From an uncultured bacterium (GTDB lineage Bacteria > Verrucomicrobiota > Lentisphaeria > Victivallales > UBA1829): a stretch of 64,000 nucleotides of DNA. The first letter of the stretch is position 1. Each line of letters starts with the position of its first letter. The notes below the pieces were generated by a model, which was not told the DNA's origin, did no database searches, and saw only the letters and a list, made by a program, of their open reading frames with translations. The position numbers and the translations under genes were made by a program. Location: the NCBI GenBank assembly GCA_949292215.1, contig CASEYW010000186.1, positions 1-64,000 of the forward strand, in the 5' to 3' direction. Of the stretch, positions 1-7,910 are shown in pieces.

Positions 1-956
1 CAGAGTTCCTCACGATTCAAATAACGGGTGGGGATGATCTGATGGCGGACTCCCGTTTCGGGATGTTCGATCATCTCAACGATTCTAGCCATTCTCTCAC
101 TGACCTGCGGTTTGAAAGGGTTGACGATCACTCCGAAAACCGTTTCATGGTCAATGAAATCATTTGGCAAAGTATAACTGTAAACAAAACGCGGGATTTC
201 CCTGATTCCATTTTCCCGGCAATAAGCAATGATTTTACTGGGCATAATACTGGAACTGCAGATCACACAATCAGATTTGCATAAGGCCAGCCTTTCATAG
301 ATTTCCGCTGCCGTGTTCTTCCTGTGCAAAACAAGAGAAAATTCCATCTGGAATTCCCTGCAGAATTTTTGAGAAAGAATGGTCCAGGTGTCCGCCTGAC
401 TCATAAACAGTCCGCAGATTCGCCTGTAACCCGCTTTCTTCAGATCAGAAAAAACCTGTTGGAAAGATGGAATGTATTCAAGTGTATAACTGTTGTATTC
501 CGGCAGAACAATGTTGGAGAGCAGAATCGGATATCCGGCAAGGAGTTTTCTGGTACGCTCGTCAGGAATCAGGCAAGGCGTGTAAATAGAACCGTCGGTC
601 TGGCGGTTGATAAGATTCTCCAGGCATTTTTGTTCTTCTTCCTGATTGAATCGAGTCAGCGAGATCAAAAGCTGATAGTTGTATTTCAGCGCTTCATTCA
701 AAAGTGACTGCGCATAAAAACTGGAATAAATTCCGGAAATTTCCGCAATAACCAGTCCGATGGTTCTGCTTTTGCCGTTTTTAAGGGTGCGTGCAGTCAC
801 GGACGGCTGATAGTTCATCTCCCGGACCGCCTCGTCGATTTTCTCCTTGGTCTTCTCCGCAATTCTGGCGGAAAGCGGATGGTTGTTCAGGTACATCGAA
901 ACCAGCGATTTCGATACCCCGACCCGTTCTGCTATATCTTTGATCGTCGCACGCAT
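1..956 (-). CDS. LacI-family transcriptional regulator, 3' end outside window
   Basis: The frame is open from an ATG at 956 to the left edge, giving about 318 residues without a stop, so the C-terminus is missing. The N-terminus begins [18 protein letters not shown], the classic LacI helix-turn-helix, followed by the hinge region and a periplasmic-binding-protein-like sensor domain. It is closely similar to the regulator at 42109-43143: both share the NHPLSA segment, the [11 protein letters not shown] stretch and a YSYTLP motif, so the two are paralogues. It presumably binds the palindrome at 980-999 in its own promoter. By analogy with its paralogue it may head a prepilin/glycosidase module to the left of the window, but that cannot be seen here. 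Confidence 0.93.
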   Translation of the reverse strand, partial: MRATIKDIAERVGVSKSLVSMYLNNHPLSARIAEKTKEKIDEAVREMNYQPSVTARTLKNGKSRTIGLVIAEISGIYSSFYAQSLLNEALKYNYQLLISLTRFNQEEEQKCLENLINRQTDGSIYTPCLIPDERTRKLLAGYPILLSNIVLPEYNSYTLEYIPSFQQVFSDLKKAGYRRICGLFMSQADTWTILSQKFCREFQMEFSLVLHRKNTAAEIYERLALCKSDCVICSSSIMPSKIIAYCRENGIREIPRFVYSYTLPNDFIDHETVFGVIVNPFKPQVSERMARIVEMIEHPETGVRHQIIPTRYLNREEL

Positions 957-979
957 GAAAACTCTTTATTTTTGCTTGT

Positions 980-1029
980 TTGTTGAATCGTTTCAACAAT
1001 ATTATACTCAATTTTATTTATTTTGTCAA
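980..1029 (-). promoter_or_regulatory. Consensus promoter with LacI-type operator
   Basis: Read on the minus strand there is TTGACA (1024-1029), a 17-nt spacer and TATAAT (1001-1006), a perfect sigma-70 consensus. Directly downstream lies TTGTTGAATCGTTTCAACAA (980-999 on the plus strand), a near-perfect palindrome with a central CG as in LacI-family operators. Its position over the transcription start suggests negative autoregulation of the gene at 1-956. Confidence 0.82.
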
Positions 1030-1182
1030 GAGGGGAAAATATACTAAATTTAAATTTTTATCTATGTTTGCAGCAGATGCAGAAAGGAACGACGGGATAT
1101 CCCCAACCACCAGCCATCCGGATTCCGCAGGTGTAAAGAATGCGATCAGAAGAAATGAGGACTTTTTTCCAAAACTTCCATT

Positions 1183-1211
1183 TTGATTTTCCGGCAATGA
1201 CGGGTTATATT
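1183..1211 (+). promoter_or_regulatory. Promoter of the FtsB-like gene
   Basis: TTGATT (1183-1188) and TATATT (1206-1211) are 17 nt apart, about 50 nt upstream of the start at 1262. The rest of the interval 1030-1261 shows no gene. Confidence 0.55.
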
Positions 1212-1261
1212 ATCGGGAAAAGAATGGAACAGCATATTCCAATCGCAGCGGGGAAAATTCA

Positions 1262-1549
1262 ATGAATGTAAAGATACAGCAGGCGTTTTCAATCATGCTT
1301 TATGTTCTGCTTTTTGTCATTTTCATTTTTTCTCTGACGTTGTTCTGGCCGGCCTATAAACGTTATGTGGGAATGAAAAACGATCTTGCCGCGCTGAACC
1401 ATGAACTCCAGTTGAAGATCAATGAAAGCGTAGCCTTGAACCGCGAAGTTCACGATCTGGAACATAAGCCGTCCGCGGCAGAAAAGGTAGCGCGGGAAAA
1501 GTACAATCTCTGCAAGGAGGGAGAAATCATTCTCCAGTATGAAGAGTGA
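1262..1549 (+). CDS. FtsB/DivIC-like septum formation initiator
   Basis: This 95-residue protein has a short cytoplasmic N-terminus, one hydrophobic segment (about residues 10-31) and then a heptad-rich region (about 36-72) that looks like a coiled coil. It ends in an AREKYNL motif typical of the FtsB/DivIC family. Known members are bitopic proteins that join FtsL and FtsQ at the division site. Length and topology fit the family. It stands alone with its own promoter, far from ftsA-ftsZ at 47-50 kb. Family assignment is from architecture and the C-terminal motif, so FtsL-like small proteins remain an alternative. Confidence 0.72.
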   Translation: MNVKIQQAFSIMLYVLLFVIFIFSLTLFWPAYKRYVGMKNDLAALNHELQLKINESVALNREVHDLEHKPSAAEKVAREKYNLCKEGEIILQYEE

Positions 1550-1655
1550 TTTCTGTTTTGTATTCACTCTTGCGGCAAGGGAAGCAAATTCTTTCCGGAA
1601 ACACGCGGAGAATGCGGGATTTTTCCGAATTCGCCGCTTTTCCGGAAATCAGGAT

Positions 1656-1696
1656 TTGAAAATTATTCAGAATCCATTATATTTAGTTCAGCTAAA
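1656..1696 (+). promoter_or_regulatory. Promoter with inverted repeat upstream of marR-like gene
   Basis: TTGAAA (1656-1661) and TATATT (1678-1683) are 16 nt apart. The inverted repeat TTTAGTTCAGCTAAA (1682-1696) overlaps the end of the -10 box. MarR proteins usually bind such short palindromes in their own promoters, so this is a likely autoregulatory operator. Confidence 0.6.
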
Positions 1697-1734
1697 CGGT
1701 CCGCAAACATTAATTTTATTTTGGAGCCTGCATC

Positions 1735-2232
1735 ATGAAAAATTCCGATGAAGTGTCGATGCGCTTCTGGAAGGCATTATTCAATCTGGCCGACAACATG
1801 CGCGACACAGCGGCCTCCTTTGTAGGAAACTCTCAAGACTGGAGCCTCACAATTCAGCAGATGCGCCTGCTCAGGGTCGTATATTGGAAAACAAAGACTT
1901 CGTCTCCGGAGGGGGTCATGCTGAAAACGATAGCGGAAACGCTGAATGTCACTTCGGCGGCTGTGTGCGGCATGGTGGAGAGCATGGTTCAGAAAGGACT
2001 TCTCTCACGGTCGAGATGCGAGAGCAACCGCAGAAGCGTCAATATCACTTTGTCCGAGTACAGCATCGGAAAGATCCGCGAATATGAAGCATCGTTTTCC
2101 GCGCTGTCCCAAGAAATGAGCTCCCTGATCGGGGATCAGGATTTTCAGGAGCTGACGGCCTGCATCGAAAAGCTTTCTGCGGATTTTGCGGCCAAACATC
2201 CGGATAATTTCCACTCGAAAACGAGGAACTGA
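1735..2232 (+). CDS. MarR-family transcriptional regulator
   Basis: This 165-residue protein has the winged-helix layout of MarR dimers: N-terminal helix, a helix-turn-helix around residues 60-90 (LKTIAETLNVTSAAVCGMVE), then a wing with R-x-x-x-N-R-R (residues 95-103). The start is preceded by TTGGAGCC. It lies 22 nt before a small PQ-loop membrane protein and is probably co-transcribed with it. A palindrome in its promoter suggests autorepression, as is common in MarR. The ligand is not evident. Confidence 0.88.
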   Translation: MKNSDEVSMRFWKALFNLADNMRDTAASFVGNSQDWSLTIQQMRLLRVVYWKTKTSSPEGVMLKTIAETLNVTSAAVCGMVESMVQKGLLSRSRCESNRRSVNITLSEYSIGKIREYEASFSALSQEMSSLIGDQDFQELTACIEKLSADFAAKHPDNFHSKTRN

Positions 2233-2254
2233 TGCAGAAATCCGCGGGAATGCC

Positions 2255-2554
2255 ATGAATAATTTCAACTGGTTTGAAGCTGTAATGCTGGTCTGTTTCG
2301 GTGCTAGCTGGCCGATGTCGCTTCTGAAAACGATCCGGGTAAAAAATCCGACCGGGAAAAGCCTGATTTTCATGTATCTGATTCTGATTGGTTACCTCAG
2401 CGGAATCCTGAACAAAATTCCGGGAATCGGACATTACGACCATGTTCTGTGGCTGTATGTATTCAACACGATGATGGTTGCCACGGATCTGATCCTGACC
2501 CAATATTATCTGTATCGACTCCGAAAACGGCGAGCAGCTGACTGTGAAATTTGA
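2255..2554 (+). CDS. Small PQ-loop/SWEET-like membrane protein
   Basis: The 99-residue protein starting at ATG 2255 has three hydrophobic segments (about residues 5-24, 36-56 and 67-90) separated by short polar turns, with NPTGKS in the first loop where PQ-loop repeats carry their Pro-Gln turn. Such half-size proteins resemble bacterial SemiSWEETs, which dimerise into transporters, but no substrate can be assigned. The longer frame opening at 2186 would overlap the marR gene; the ATG at 2255, preceded by GCGGGAATG, fits better. Confidence 0.68.
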   Translation: MNNFNWFEAVMLVCFGASWPMSLLKTIRVKNPTGKSLIFMYLILIGYLSGILNKIPGIGHYDHVLWLYVFNTMMVATDLILTQYYLYRLRKRRAADCEI

Positions 2555-2578
2555 TTTTTTATAAAAATGAGCTAAATT
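2551..2578 (+). promoter_or_regulatory. Promoter of fabD
   Basis: TTGATT (2551-2556) and TAAATT (2573-2578) have a 16-nt spacer, 33 nt upstream of the fabD start. The -35 box overlaps the stop codon of the preceding gene. Confidence 0.5.
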
Positions 2579-2611
2579 ATTTTCCATCTTAACAGCAGGA
2601 GAGCTTGAAGA

Positions 2612-3517
2612 ATGAAAGCAGCGTACATCTTTTCCGGACAGGGCGCACAGACCGTCGGAATGGGCAAAGATCTTTATGAAAGCAGCAATGCCGCCGCGGC
2701 AATTTACAACGAGGCGGATTCGGTTCTAGGGTGGAGCATCTCCGATATCTGCTTTAACGGTCCGGCGGAAAAACTCACGGAAAGCAAATACTGCCAGCCG
2801 GCAATTTACACAACCAGCATGGCCTGTCTTGCCGCTTACAGGGAAAAATACGACGGTGATCCGGATGAGATCGTCGGCTGCGCCGGACTCAGTCTTGGAG
2901 AGTACGCCGCACTCGCTTGCGCCGGATTCTTCTCCTTTGCAAACGGACTCAAACTCGTGGCCCGCCGCGCGGAACTTATGGACGAAGCCTGCAAAAAAAC
3001 CGAAGGCGGAATGGCCGCTATCATCGCGGGCGATCCGGATGTCATCCGCGAAGTCTGCAAAGAGTGCGATATTGATGTGGCAAACTACAACTGCCCCGGA
3101 CAGATCGTCATCAGCGGCGTCAAAGACGGTGTCCTGAAGGCCTGCGGAATCCTCAAGGAAAAGGGCGTCAAGCGTGCACTTCCGCTGAATGTTGCCGGAG
3201 CATACCACTCCCGTCTGATGGCGGAAGCGGGCCGGCAGCTCAGGGGACCTCTTGCAGACACCTACGTTTCGGAACTCGAACTTCCGGTTGTGCAGAACCT
3301 GACCGGAGCAGCGGAAACAAATCTTGACCAGATCAAGGAAAATCTTGTGGGACAGGTGGCAGGAAGCGTCCGCTGGGAGGAATGCGTGCGGACCCTGATT
3401 GCTCTCGGCGCGGAAAAGTTCATCGAATTCGGCCCCGGCGCAGTCCTGACCGGATTTGTGAAGAAAATTGATTCCTCGAAGGCGCTTCTGAATGTCTCCG
3501 GAATGATCAAGGATTGA
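2612..3517 (+). CDS. fabD: Malonyl-CoA:ACP transacylase
   Basis: The 301-residue protein transfers malonyl from CoA to acyl carrier protein, supplying the extender for type II fatty acid synthesis in the cytoplasm. It begins with the family motif FSGQGAQ. The nucleophilic serine lies in GLSLGEYAAL (about residue 95), and the partner histidine in AGAYHSRLM (about 197). The residue before the serine motif is Leu where E. coli has His (GHSxGE). Length is normal. It is followed by fabG, acpP and fabF, forming a fab cluster. An AGGAG sits 13 nt before the ATG. Confidence 0.96.
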   Translation: MKAAYIFSGQGAQTVGMGKDLYESSNAAAAIYNEADSVLGWSISDICFNGPAEKLTESKYCQPAIYTTSMACLAAYREKYDGDPDEIVGCAGLSLGEYAALACAGFFSFANGLKLVARRAELMDEACKKTEGGMAAIIAGDPDVIREVCKECDIDVANYNCPGQIVISGVKDGVLKACGILKEKGVKRALPLNVAGAYHSRLMAEAGRQLRGPLADTYVSELELPVVQNLTGAAETNLDQIKENLVGQVAGSVRWEECVRTLIALGAEKFIEFGPGAVLTGFVKKIDSSKALLNVSGMIKD

Positions 3518-3621
3518 AATTTCTGAACTGGCGACTCTTCCCGGCAGCGCAAATTGTATGAAAACGCCGGAAAATTCACAGTTCATAGTGTAAACAACAT
3601 TTCTTTTGGAAAGGAAGAAAA

Positions 3622-4368
3622 ATGGGCAGGAACCTCGAAGGAAAAGTGGCGCTTGTCACAGGCGGTGCACGCGGCATCGGCAGAGCAATCTGCGAAAAGC
3701 TCGCAAGTGAGGGAGCAACCGTCGCAATGGTCGATATCATGCTCGATGTGGCAGAGAAAACGGCATCGGAGTTCAGAGCGAACGGACACGAAGCTTTTGC
3801 CGTTGCGGCTAATGTTGCAAAATTCGAAGACGCGGAAAACGCGGTGAAAGCTGTTGTGGAGAAATACGGCAAAGTCGATATTCTCGTCAACTGCGCAGGC
3901 ATCACCCGGGATACGCTGATGCTCAAGATGACCGAGCAGGACTGGGATGCCGTTATCGCGGTCAATCTGAAGGGTGTGTTCAACATGACAAAGGCGGTAG
4001 TCCGTCCGATGATGAAGAACAGATTCGGCAGAATTGTGAACATCTCCTCCGTGGTCGGCAGAATGGGCAATGTGGGTCAGGCCAACTACTCGGCCTCGAA
4101 AGCCGGCGTTCTCGGACTGACAAAAACCACGGCACGTGAATTTGCTTCCCGGAACATCACGGCAAACGCGGTCTGCCCCGGCTACATTGCCACTGACATG
4201 ACGGAAAAACTGCCGCAGGAAGCCCGGGACGCATTCCTGGTGAACATTCCGCTGAAACGTGCGGGCAAACCTTCCGATGTCGCAGGAGTTGTCTATTTCT
4301 TCTGCTCGCCGGAAGCCGACTACGTCACAGGTCAGGTCATCAACTGCGACGGCGGATTCCTGATGTAA
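3622..4368 (+). CDS. fabG: 3-oxoacyl-ACP reductase
   Basis: This 248-residue short-chain dehydrogenase reduces 3-oxoacyl-ACP with NADPH in fatty acid elongation. The nucleotide-binding motif TGGARGIG is at residues 14-21, NAG at about 91-93, and the catalytic Ser with Y-x-x-x-K in NISSVVGRMGNV and NYSASK (about 140-160). The C-terminus ends in the typical DGGFLM. The ATG at 3622 follows GGAAGG. It is 104 nt downstream of fabD, with no obvious terminator between them. Confidence 0.95.
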   Translation: MGRNLEGKVALVTGGARGIGRAICEKLASEGATVAMVDIMLDVAEKTASEFRANGHEAFAVAANVAKFEDAENAVKAVVEKYGKVDILVNCAGITRDTLMLKMTEQDWDAVIAVNLKGVFNMTKAVVRPMMKNRFGRIVNISSVVGRMGNVGQANYSASKAGVLGLTKTTAREFASRNITANAVCPGYIATDMTEKLPQEARDAFLVNIPLKRAGKPSDVAGVVYFFCSPEADYVTGQVINCDGGFLM

Positions 4369-4425
4369 TCATCTCCGGAAGGAGCCGGTCCGGAAGGGCG
4401 AAAAGAAAAAAATCGGGGAAACTCC

Positions 4426-4453
4426 TTGACTTTTTGCAATTTCGGTATAGATT
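4426..4453 (+). promoter_or_regulatory. Probable promoter of acpP
   Basis: TTGACT (4426-4431) is followed by TATAGATT (4446-4453). The spacing is 14 nt to TATAGA or 16 nt to TAGATT, so the exact -10 is uncertain. It gives acpP its own promoter inside the fab cluster, fitting the high expression usual for this gene. Confidence 0.45.
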
Positions 4454-4522
4454 AAATAGAATACGACGGAAAATAGAAAATAAAGAAAAACACGATTAAG
4501 AACTTCACAGAAAGGGTTTGAA

Positions 4523-4765
4523 ATGTCGGAAATTGCTGATAAAGTGAAAAAGATCGTTGTCGAGCAGCTCGGAGTGAACGAGGATCAGGTTACGGAAGAT
4601 GCCAAATTCATTGAGGACCTCGGTGCCGATTCTCTCGATCAGGTAGAGCTCGTCATGGCTCTCGAAGAGTCCTTCGGAGCTGAGATTCCCGACGAAGACG
4701 CCGAAAAGCTTACAACAGTTGGTGATGCCATCAAGTACGTTGAAAGCAAGCAGAACAAAGGCTGA
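4523..4765 (+). CDS. acpP: Acyl carrier protein
   Basis: The 80-residue acidic protein carries the growing acyl chain on a phosphopantetheine arm. The attachment serine is in GADSLDQVE (about residue 38), the universal ACP motif. Size and charge are typical. It has its own promoter upstream and a strong terminator directly downstream, so much of its mRNA is probably monocistronic although it sits between fabG and fabF. Confidence 0.97.
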   Translation: MSEIADKVKKIVVEQLGVNEDQVTEDAKFIEDLGADSLDQVELVMALEESFGAEIPDEDAEKLTTVGDAIKYVESKQNKG

Positions 4766-4785
4766 TCAGTCTTAAGAAGTATTCG

Positions 4786-4828
4786 ATGGGTCATTCAACC
4801 TCTCAAGGGTAATGACCCATTTTTTTTG
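4786..4828 (+). terminator. Rho-independent terminator after acpP
   Basis: ATGGGTCATT (4786-4795) pairs perfectly with AATGACCCAT (4811-4820) across a 15-nt loop, followed by a run of T. It lies between acpP and fabF and should attenuate read-through into fabF. Confidence 0.85.
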
Positions 4829-4842
4829 CAAAGGAGGACTGA

Positions 4843-6096
4843 ATGAATTCTAGGCGAGTAGTTGTAACCGGAATCGGCGCGGTTTCCTGTCTCGGGCACA
4901 GCGTTGAAGAAACATGGAAGGCCCTGATCGAAGGCAAATGCGGCATCGGTCCGGTAACAAGGTTTGATACTTCCGCATACCGCAGTCACATCGCGGGCGA
5001 AGTCAGAAATTTCGATCCGACCAAATACATGAGCGAAAAAGAGGCAAGGCGTCTCGACGATTTCTGCCTGTATGCCATCGCTGCCGGCGATGAGGCTTTG
5101 AATGACGCCGGACTCGGCATCAAACTGGATGAATGCGCCGGAATTGATCCGAACAGAGTCGGAGTCTGTGTCGGCAGCGGAATCGGCGGCATGCGCACGA
5201 TGGAAGAGCAGTGCAAGGTGCTTATCGAACGCGGTCCCTCCAGAATCAGTCCTTTCCTGATTCCCATGATGATCATCGACATGGCTTCCGGATCCCTCTC
5301 CATGCGTTATGGAGCAAAAGGACCGAACATGGCAGTCGTTACTGCCTGTGCAACCGCCAGCAACTCCATTGGAGAATCCTACTGGATGGTCAAACGCAAC
5401 GATGCGGATATCATGATTACCGGCGGAACGGAAGCATCCGTCTCTCAGCTCGGTTTTGCCGGATTCTGCTCCATGAAAGCGCTCAGCCAGAGAAATGATG
5501 ATCCAACCCATGCAAGCCGTCCCTTCGACAGAGACCGCGATGGATTTGTCATGTCAGAAGGTGCCGGAATCCTGATTCTTGAAGAGTATGAACATGCCAA
5601 AGCGCGCGGAGCGAAAATCTACGGGGAAATTGTCGGATACGGCGCCTCCGGCGACGCATATCACATCACATCCCCGGCTCCCGGCGGAGAAGGCGGTGCA
5701 AGAGCCCTCTCCATGGCGCTTAGAAACGCGGGGCTCAATCCGGAAGATGTCGACTACATCAATGCTCATGGAACCAGCACGCAGCTGAACGACAAATTTG
5801 AAACGATGGCAATCAAGACAGCCTTCGGGGAAGCGGCACGCGGCATCGCAATGAGCAGTACCAAGGGCGGTATGGGACACTCCCTCGGGGCAGCTGGCGG
5901 ACTTGAAACAATCGTTTGTCTCAAAACGATCGAAACGGGTATCATTCCGCCGACAATCAATTATGAAACACCGGACCCGGAATGCGACCTTGACTGCACA
6001 CCGAACGCGGCACGGGAACGCAAAGTTGATGTCGCCCTCAATACAAATCTCGGATTCGGCGGACATAACGCGGCAATCATTGTGAAAAAAGTTTGA
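4843..6096 (+). CDS. fabF: 3-oxoacyl-ACP synthase II
   Basis: This 417-residue condensing enzyme extends acyl-ACP with malonyl-ACP. The catalytic Cys is in [11 protein letters not shown] (about residue 168), with the two histidines in NAHGTST (about 308) and [12 protein letters not shown] (about 344). The C-terminal FGGHNA is typical of KAS II. A strong AAAGGAGG stands before the ATG. It follows the acpP terminator and is separated by 10 nt from the LysM lipoprotein gene, so it probably leads the operon fabF-lysM-phoH-HD phosphodiesterase-ybeY. Confidence 0.96.
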   Translation: MNSRRVVVTGIGAVSCLGHSVEETWKALIEGKCGIGPVTRFDTSAYRSHIAGEVRNFDPTKYMSEKEARRLDDFCLYAIAAGDEALNDAGLGIKLDECAGIDPNRVGVCVGSGIGGMRTMEEQCKVLIERGPSRISPFLIPMMIIDMASGSLSMRYGAKGPNMAVVTACATASNSIGESYWMVKRNDADIMITGGTEASVSQLGFAGFCSMKALSQRNDDPTHASRPFDRDRDGFVMSEGAGILILEEYEHAKARGAKIYGEIVGYGASGDAYHITSPAPGGEGGARALSMALRNAGLNPEDVDYINAHGTSTQLNDKFETMAIKTAFGEAARGIAMSSTKGGMGHSLGAAGGLETIVCLKTIETGIIPPTINYETPDPECDLDCTPNAARERKVDVALNTNLGFGGHNAAIIVKKV

Positions 6097-6106
6097 GGTA
6101 TACACG

Positions 6107-6853
6107 ATGAAAAAAACAATTCTCGCATTGACGGCTCTTTCTCTCGCGGCAGCATTCACAGCCTGCCAGAGCGATCGAGAACAGACAACAGAGGAACGTC
6201 TCCGTTCCATCTACGGCTGGAAAGGAGAATCTCTGCCGGCGCCGGCGCCGAATCCCGAGCAGACGGAAATCTCCGTCACGGAAAAAACGGCTGTCGAAGA
6301 AAATGTCCCTGGAAAAGATGCGGGAATTGTATCAACCATCGAAATCACCGAAACCATTCCTTCCGACGCTGCCAAAGCTGACGGAAAAACACCGGTCAAA
6401 GCAGGCAGCGCCAACTCTGAAACAGCATCCGTCAAAAAAGACGATGCATCCGTCAAAGCTCCGTCAATTCCCAAAATGGAGTCTGAAAAGAAAGAATATG
6501 AGCTTTCCGGAGAAACAAAGACCTACATTGTCAAACCTGGCGACAGTCTCTGGTCCATTGCCGGAAAAGAGTATAAAAGCGGCTATAAATGGGGCATTCT
6601 CTATCGGGCGAACAAAGATCTTCTGAAAGGGAAACCGGATTCCATCCGTCCCGGAATGAAGCTGACAGTTCCCATTCTGAAACAGAAGACATCCGTTGTC
6701 TCCGGAGAAAAAACATCCGCAGCAGCGAACGTTCCGTCTCAACAGGCAGAACCCGTTTCGCAGGAAAAACCGGCAACCGCCGCCCCTGTCAAATCAGGAT
6801 CGACTCCTTCTGCAGACGCAGCTGTCAAACCACAGGCGCCCGCAGTGAAATAA
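6107..6853 (+). CDS. LysM-domain lipoprotein
   Basis: The 248-residue protein starts with a signal peptide and a lipobox-like FTAC (Cys at residue 20), so it is probably lipid-anchored. Residues 30-130 are low-complexity and rich in Pro, Glu, Lys and Thr. One LysM domain follows (about 140-187; TYIVKPGDSLWSIAGKEY to GMKLTVP), which binds peptidoglycan or chitin-like glycans. The tail (190-248) is again rich in Ala, Pro and Lys. It overlaps no neighbour but is 4 nt from phoH. It probably ties an envelope to peptidoglycan; no enzymatic domain is seen. Confidence 0.82.
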   Translation: MKKTILALTALSLAAAFTACQSDREQTTEERLRSIYGWKGESLPAPAPNPEQTEISVTEKTAVEENVPGKDAGIVSTIEITETIPSDAAKADGKTPVKAGSANSETASVKKDDASVKAPSIPKMESEKKEYELSGETKTYIVKPGDSLWSIAGKEYKSGYKWGILYRANKDLLKGKPDSIRPGMKLTVPILKQKTSVVSGEKTSAAANVPSQQAEPVSQEKPATAAPVKSGSTPSADAAVKPQAPAVK

Positions 6854-6857
6854 CCAT

Positions 6858-7910
6858 ATGACTCCTTCCGACGACAGACAGGAACCATTCTCACTCTCCG
6901 CTTCGGCAACCGGATATATCGAGGGAGACGGCGGACAGGAAATTGATGCGGCATTTGCAGGAAATCTGCCGGAAAATCTGAAACGGATCGAAGACGCATT
7001 CGGAGTCTCGCTGATTGCCCGCGACAGCTGGATCAAAATCGAAAGCGAAAGTGAACAGGCGTTCAAAAAGACGAAGTCTCTGATCGAACATCTGCTCCGT
7101 CTCCGCAGGGACAGCGGCAAACCGCTTCGCCAGATGGATTTTGATCTTGCCTTGAAAGCCTATTCCGGAAGCGAACCGGGGGAACTGAGCAGTTTTTTTG
7201 CCTCCAAAATCAAAGTTTCACGGAAACGTCAGGAGATTGTTCCGCGCACGCGCAATCAGCTTGCCTATGTGGAAGCCATGAGCAAAAATGATATTGTCTT
7301 TGCGCTCGGGCCGGCGGGAACGGGAAAAACGTATCTCGCAGTTGCGATGGCGGTGAATGCCCTCATGACGGGAAAACGGGACCGTATTATTCTGGCGCGT
7401 CCTGCGGTCGAAGCGGGCGAGAATCTCGGTTTTCTCCCCGGAAAACTGGAGGACAAGATCAATCCGTATCTCCGTCCCCTGCATGATGCCCTGCGGGAAA
7501 TGATCGAACCTCCGGAACTTGCCACACTGACGGAACGCGGCATGATCGAACTTGCGCCGCTGGCATTCATGCGGGGCAGAACTCTGAACAACTCCTTTAT
7601 CATTCTGGACGAAGCGCAGAATACAACCGATGATCAGATGCTCATGTTTCTGACCCGTCTTGGTTTCAATTCCCAGTGCGTGGTTGCGGGGGATCCTTCG
7701 CAGACCGATCTGCCTTCGCGCAGAAGCAGCGGACTGAAAAAGGCGATTCGTCTGCTCTCCGGAATCAGCGGTATTAAAATGTGCCATTTCGACAGAAACG
7801 ACGTCATGCGCCACTCCCTTGTGGAACGAATCGTCAATGCCTATGAAACCGCCGAAAAAGACGAACGCGCGGCAGTGAATCCATCGGGGATCCGGGAGAG
7901 AGAAGCATGA
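6858..7910 (+). CDS. phoH: PhoH-like ATPase
   Basis: The 350-residue protein has an N-terminal KH-like segment and a PhoH ATPase domain. The Walker A motif GPAGTGKT is at about residues 151-158 and Walker B in FIILDEAQNTT (about 247). Known PhoH proteins are cytoplasmic NTPases linked to RNA metabolism. The order phoH, 7TM-HD phosphodiesterase, ybeY is widely conserved in bacteria and supports a role in RNA quality control. The stop overlaps the next start by 4 nt. Confidence 0.93.
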   Translation: MTPSDDRQEPFSLSASATGYIEGDGGQEIDAAFAGNLPENLKRIEDAFGVSLIARDSWIKIESESEQAFKKTKSLIEHLLRLRRDSGKPLRQMDFDLALKAYSGSEPGELSSFFASKIKVSRKRQEIVPRTRNQLAYVEAMSKNDIVFALGPAGTGKTYLAVAMAVNALMTGKRDRIILARPAVEAGENLGFLPGKLEDKINPYLRPLHDALREMIEPPELATLTERGMIELAPLAFMRGRTLNNSFIILDEAQNTTDDQMLMFLTRLGFNSQCVVAGDPSQTDLPSRRSSGLKKAIRLLSGISGIKMCHFDRNDVMRHSLVERIVNAYETAEKDERAAVNPSGIREREA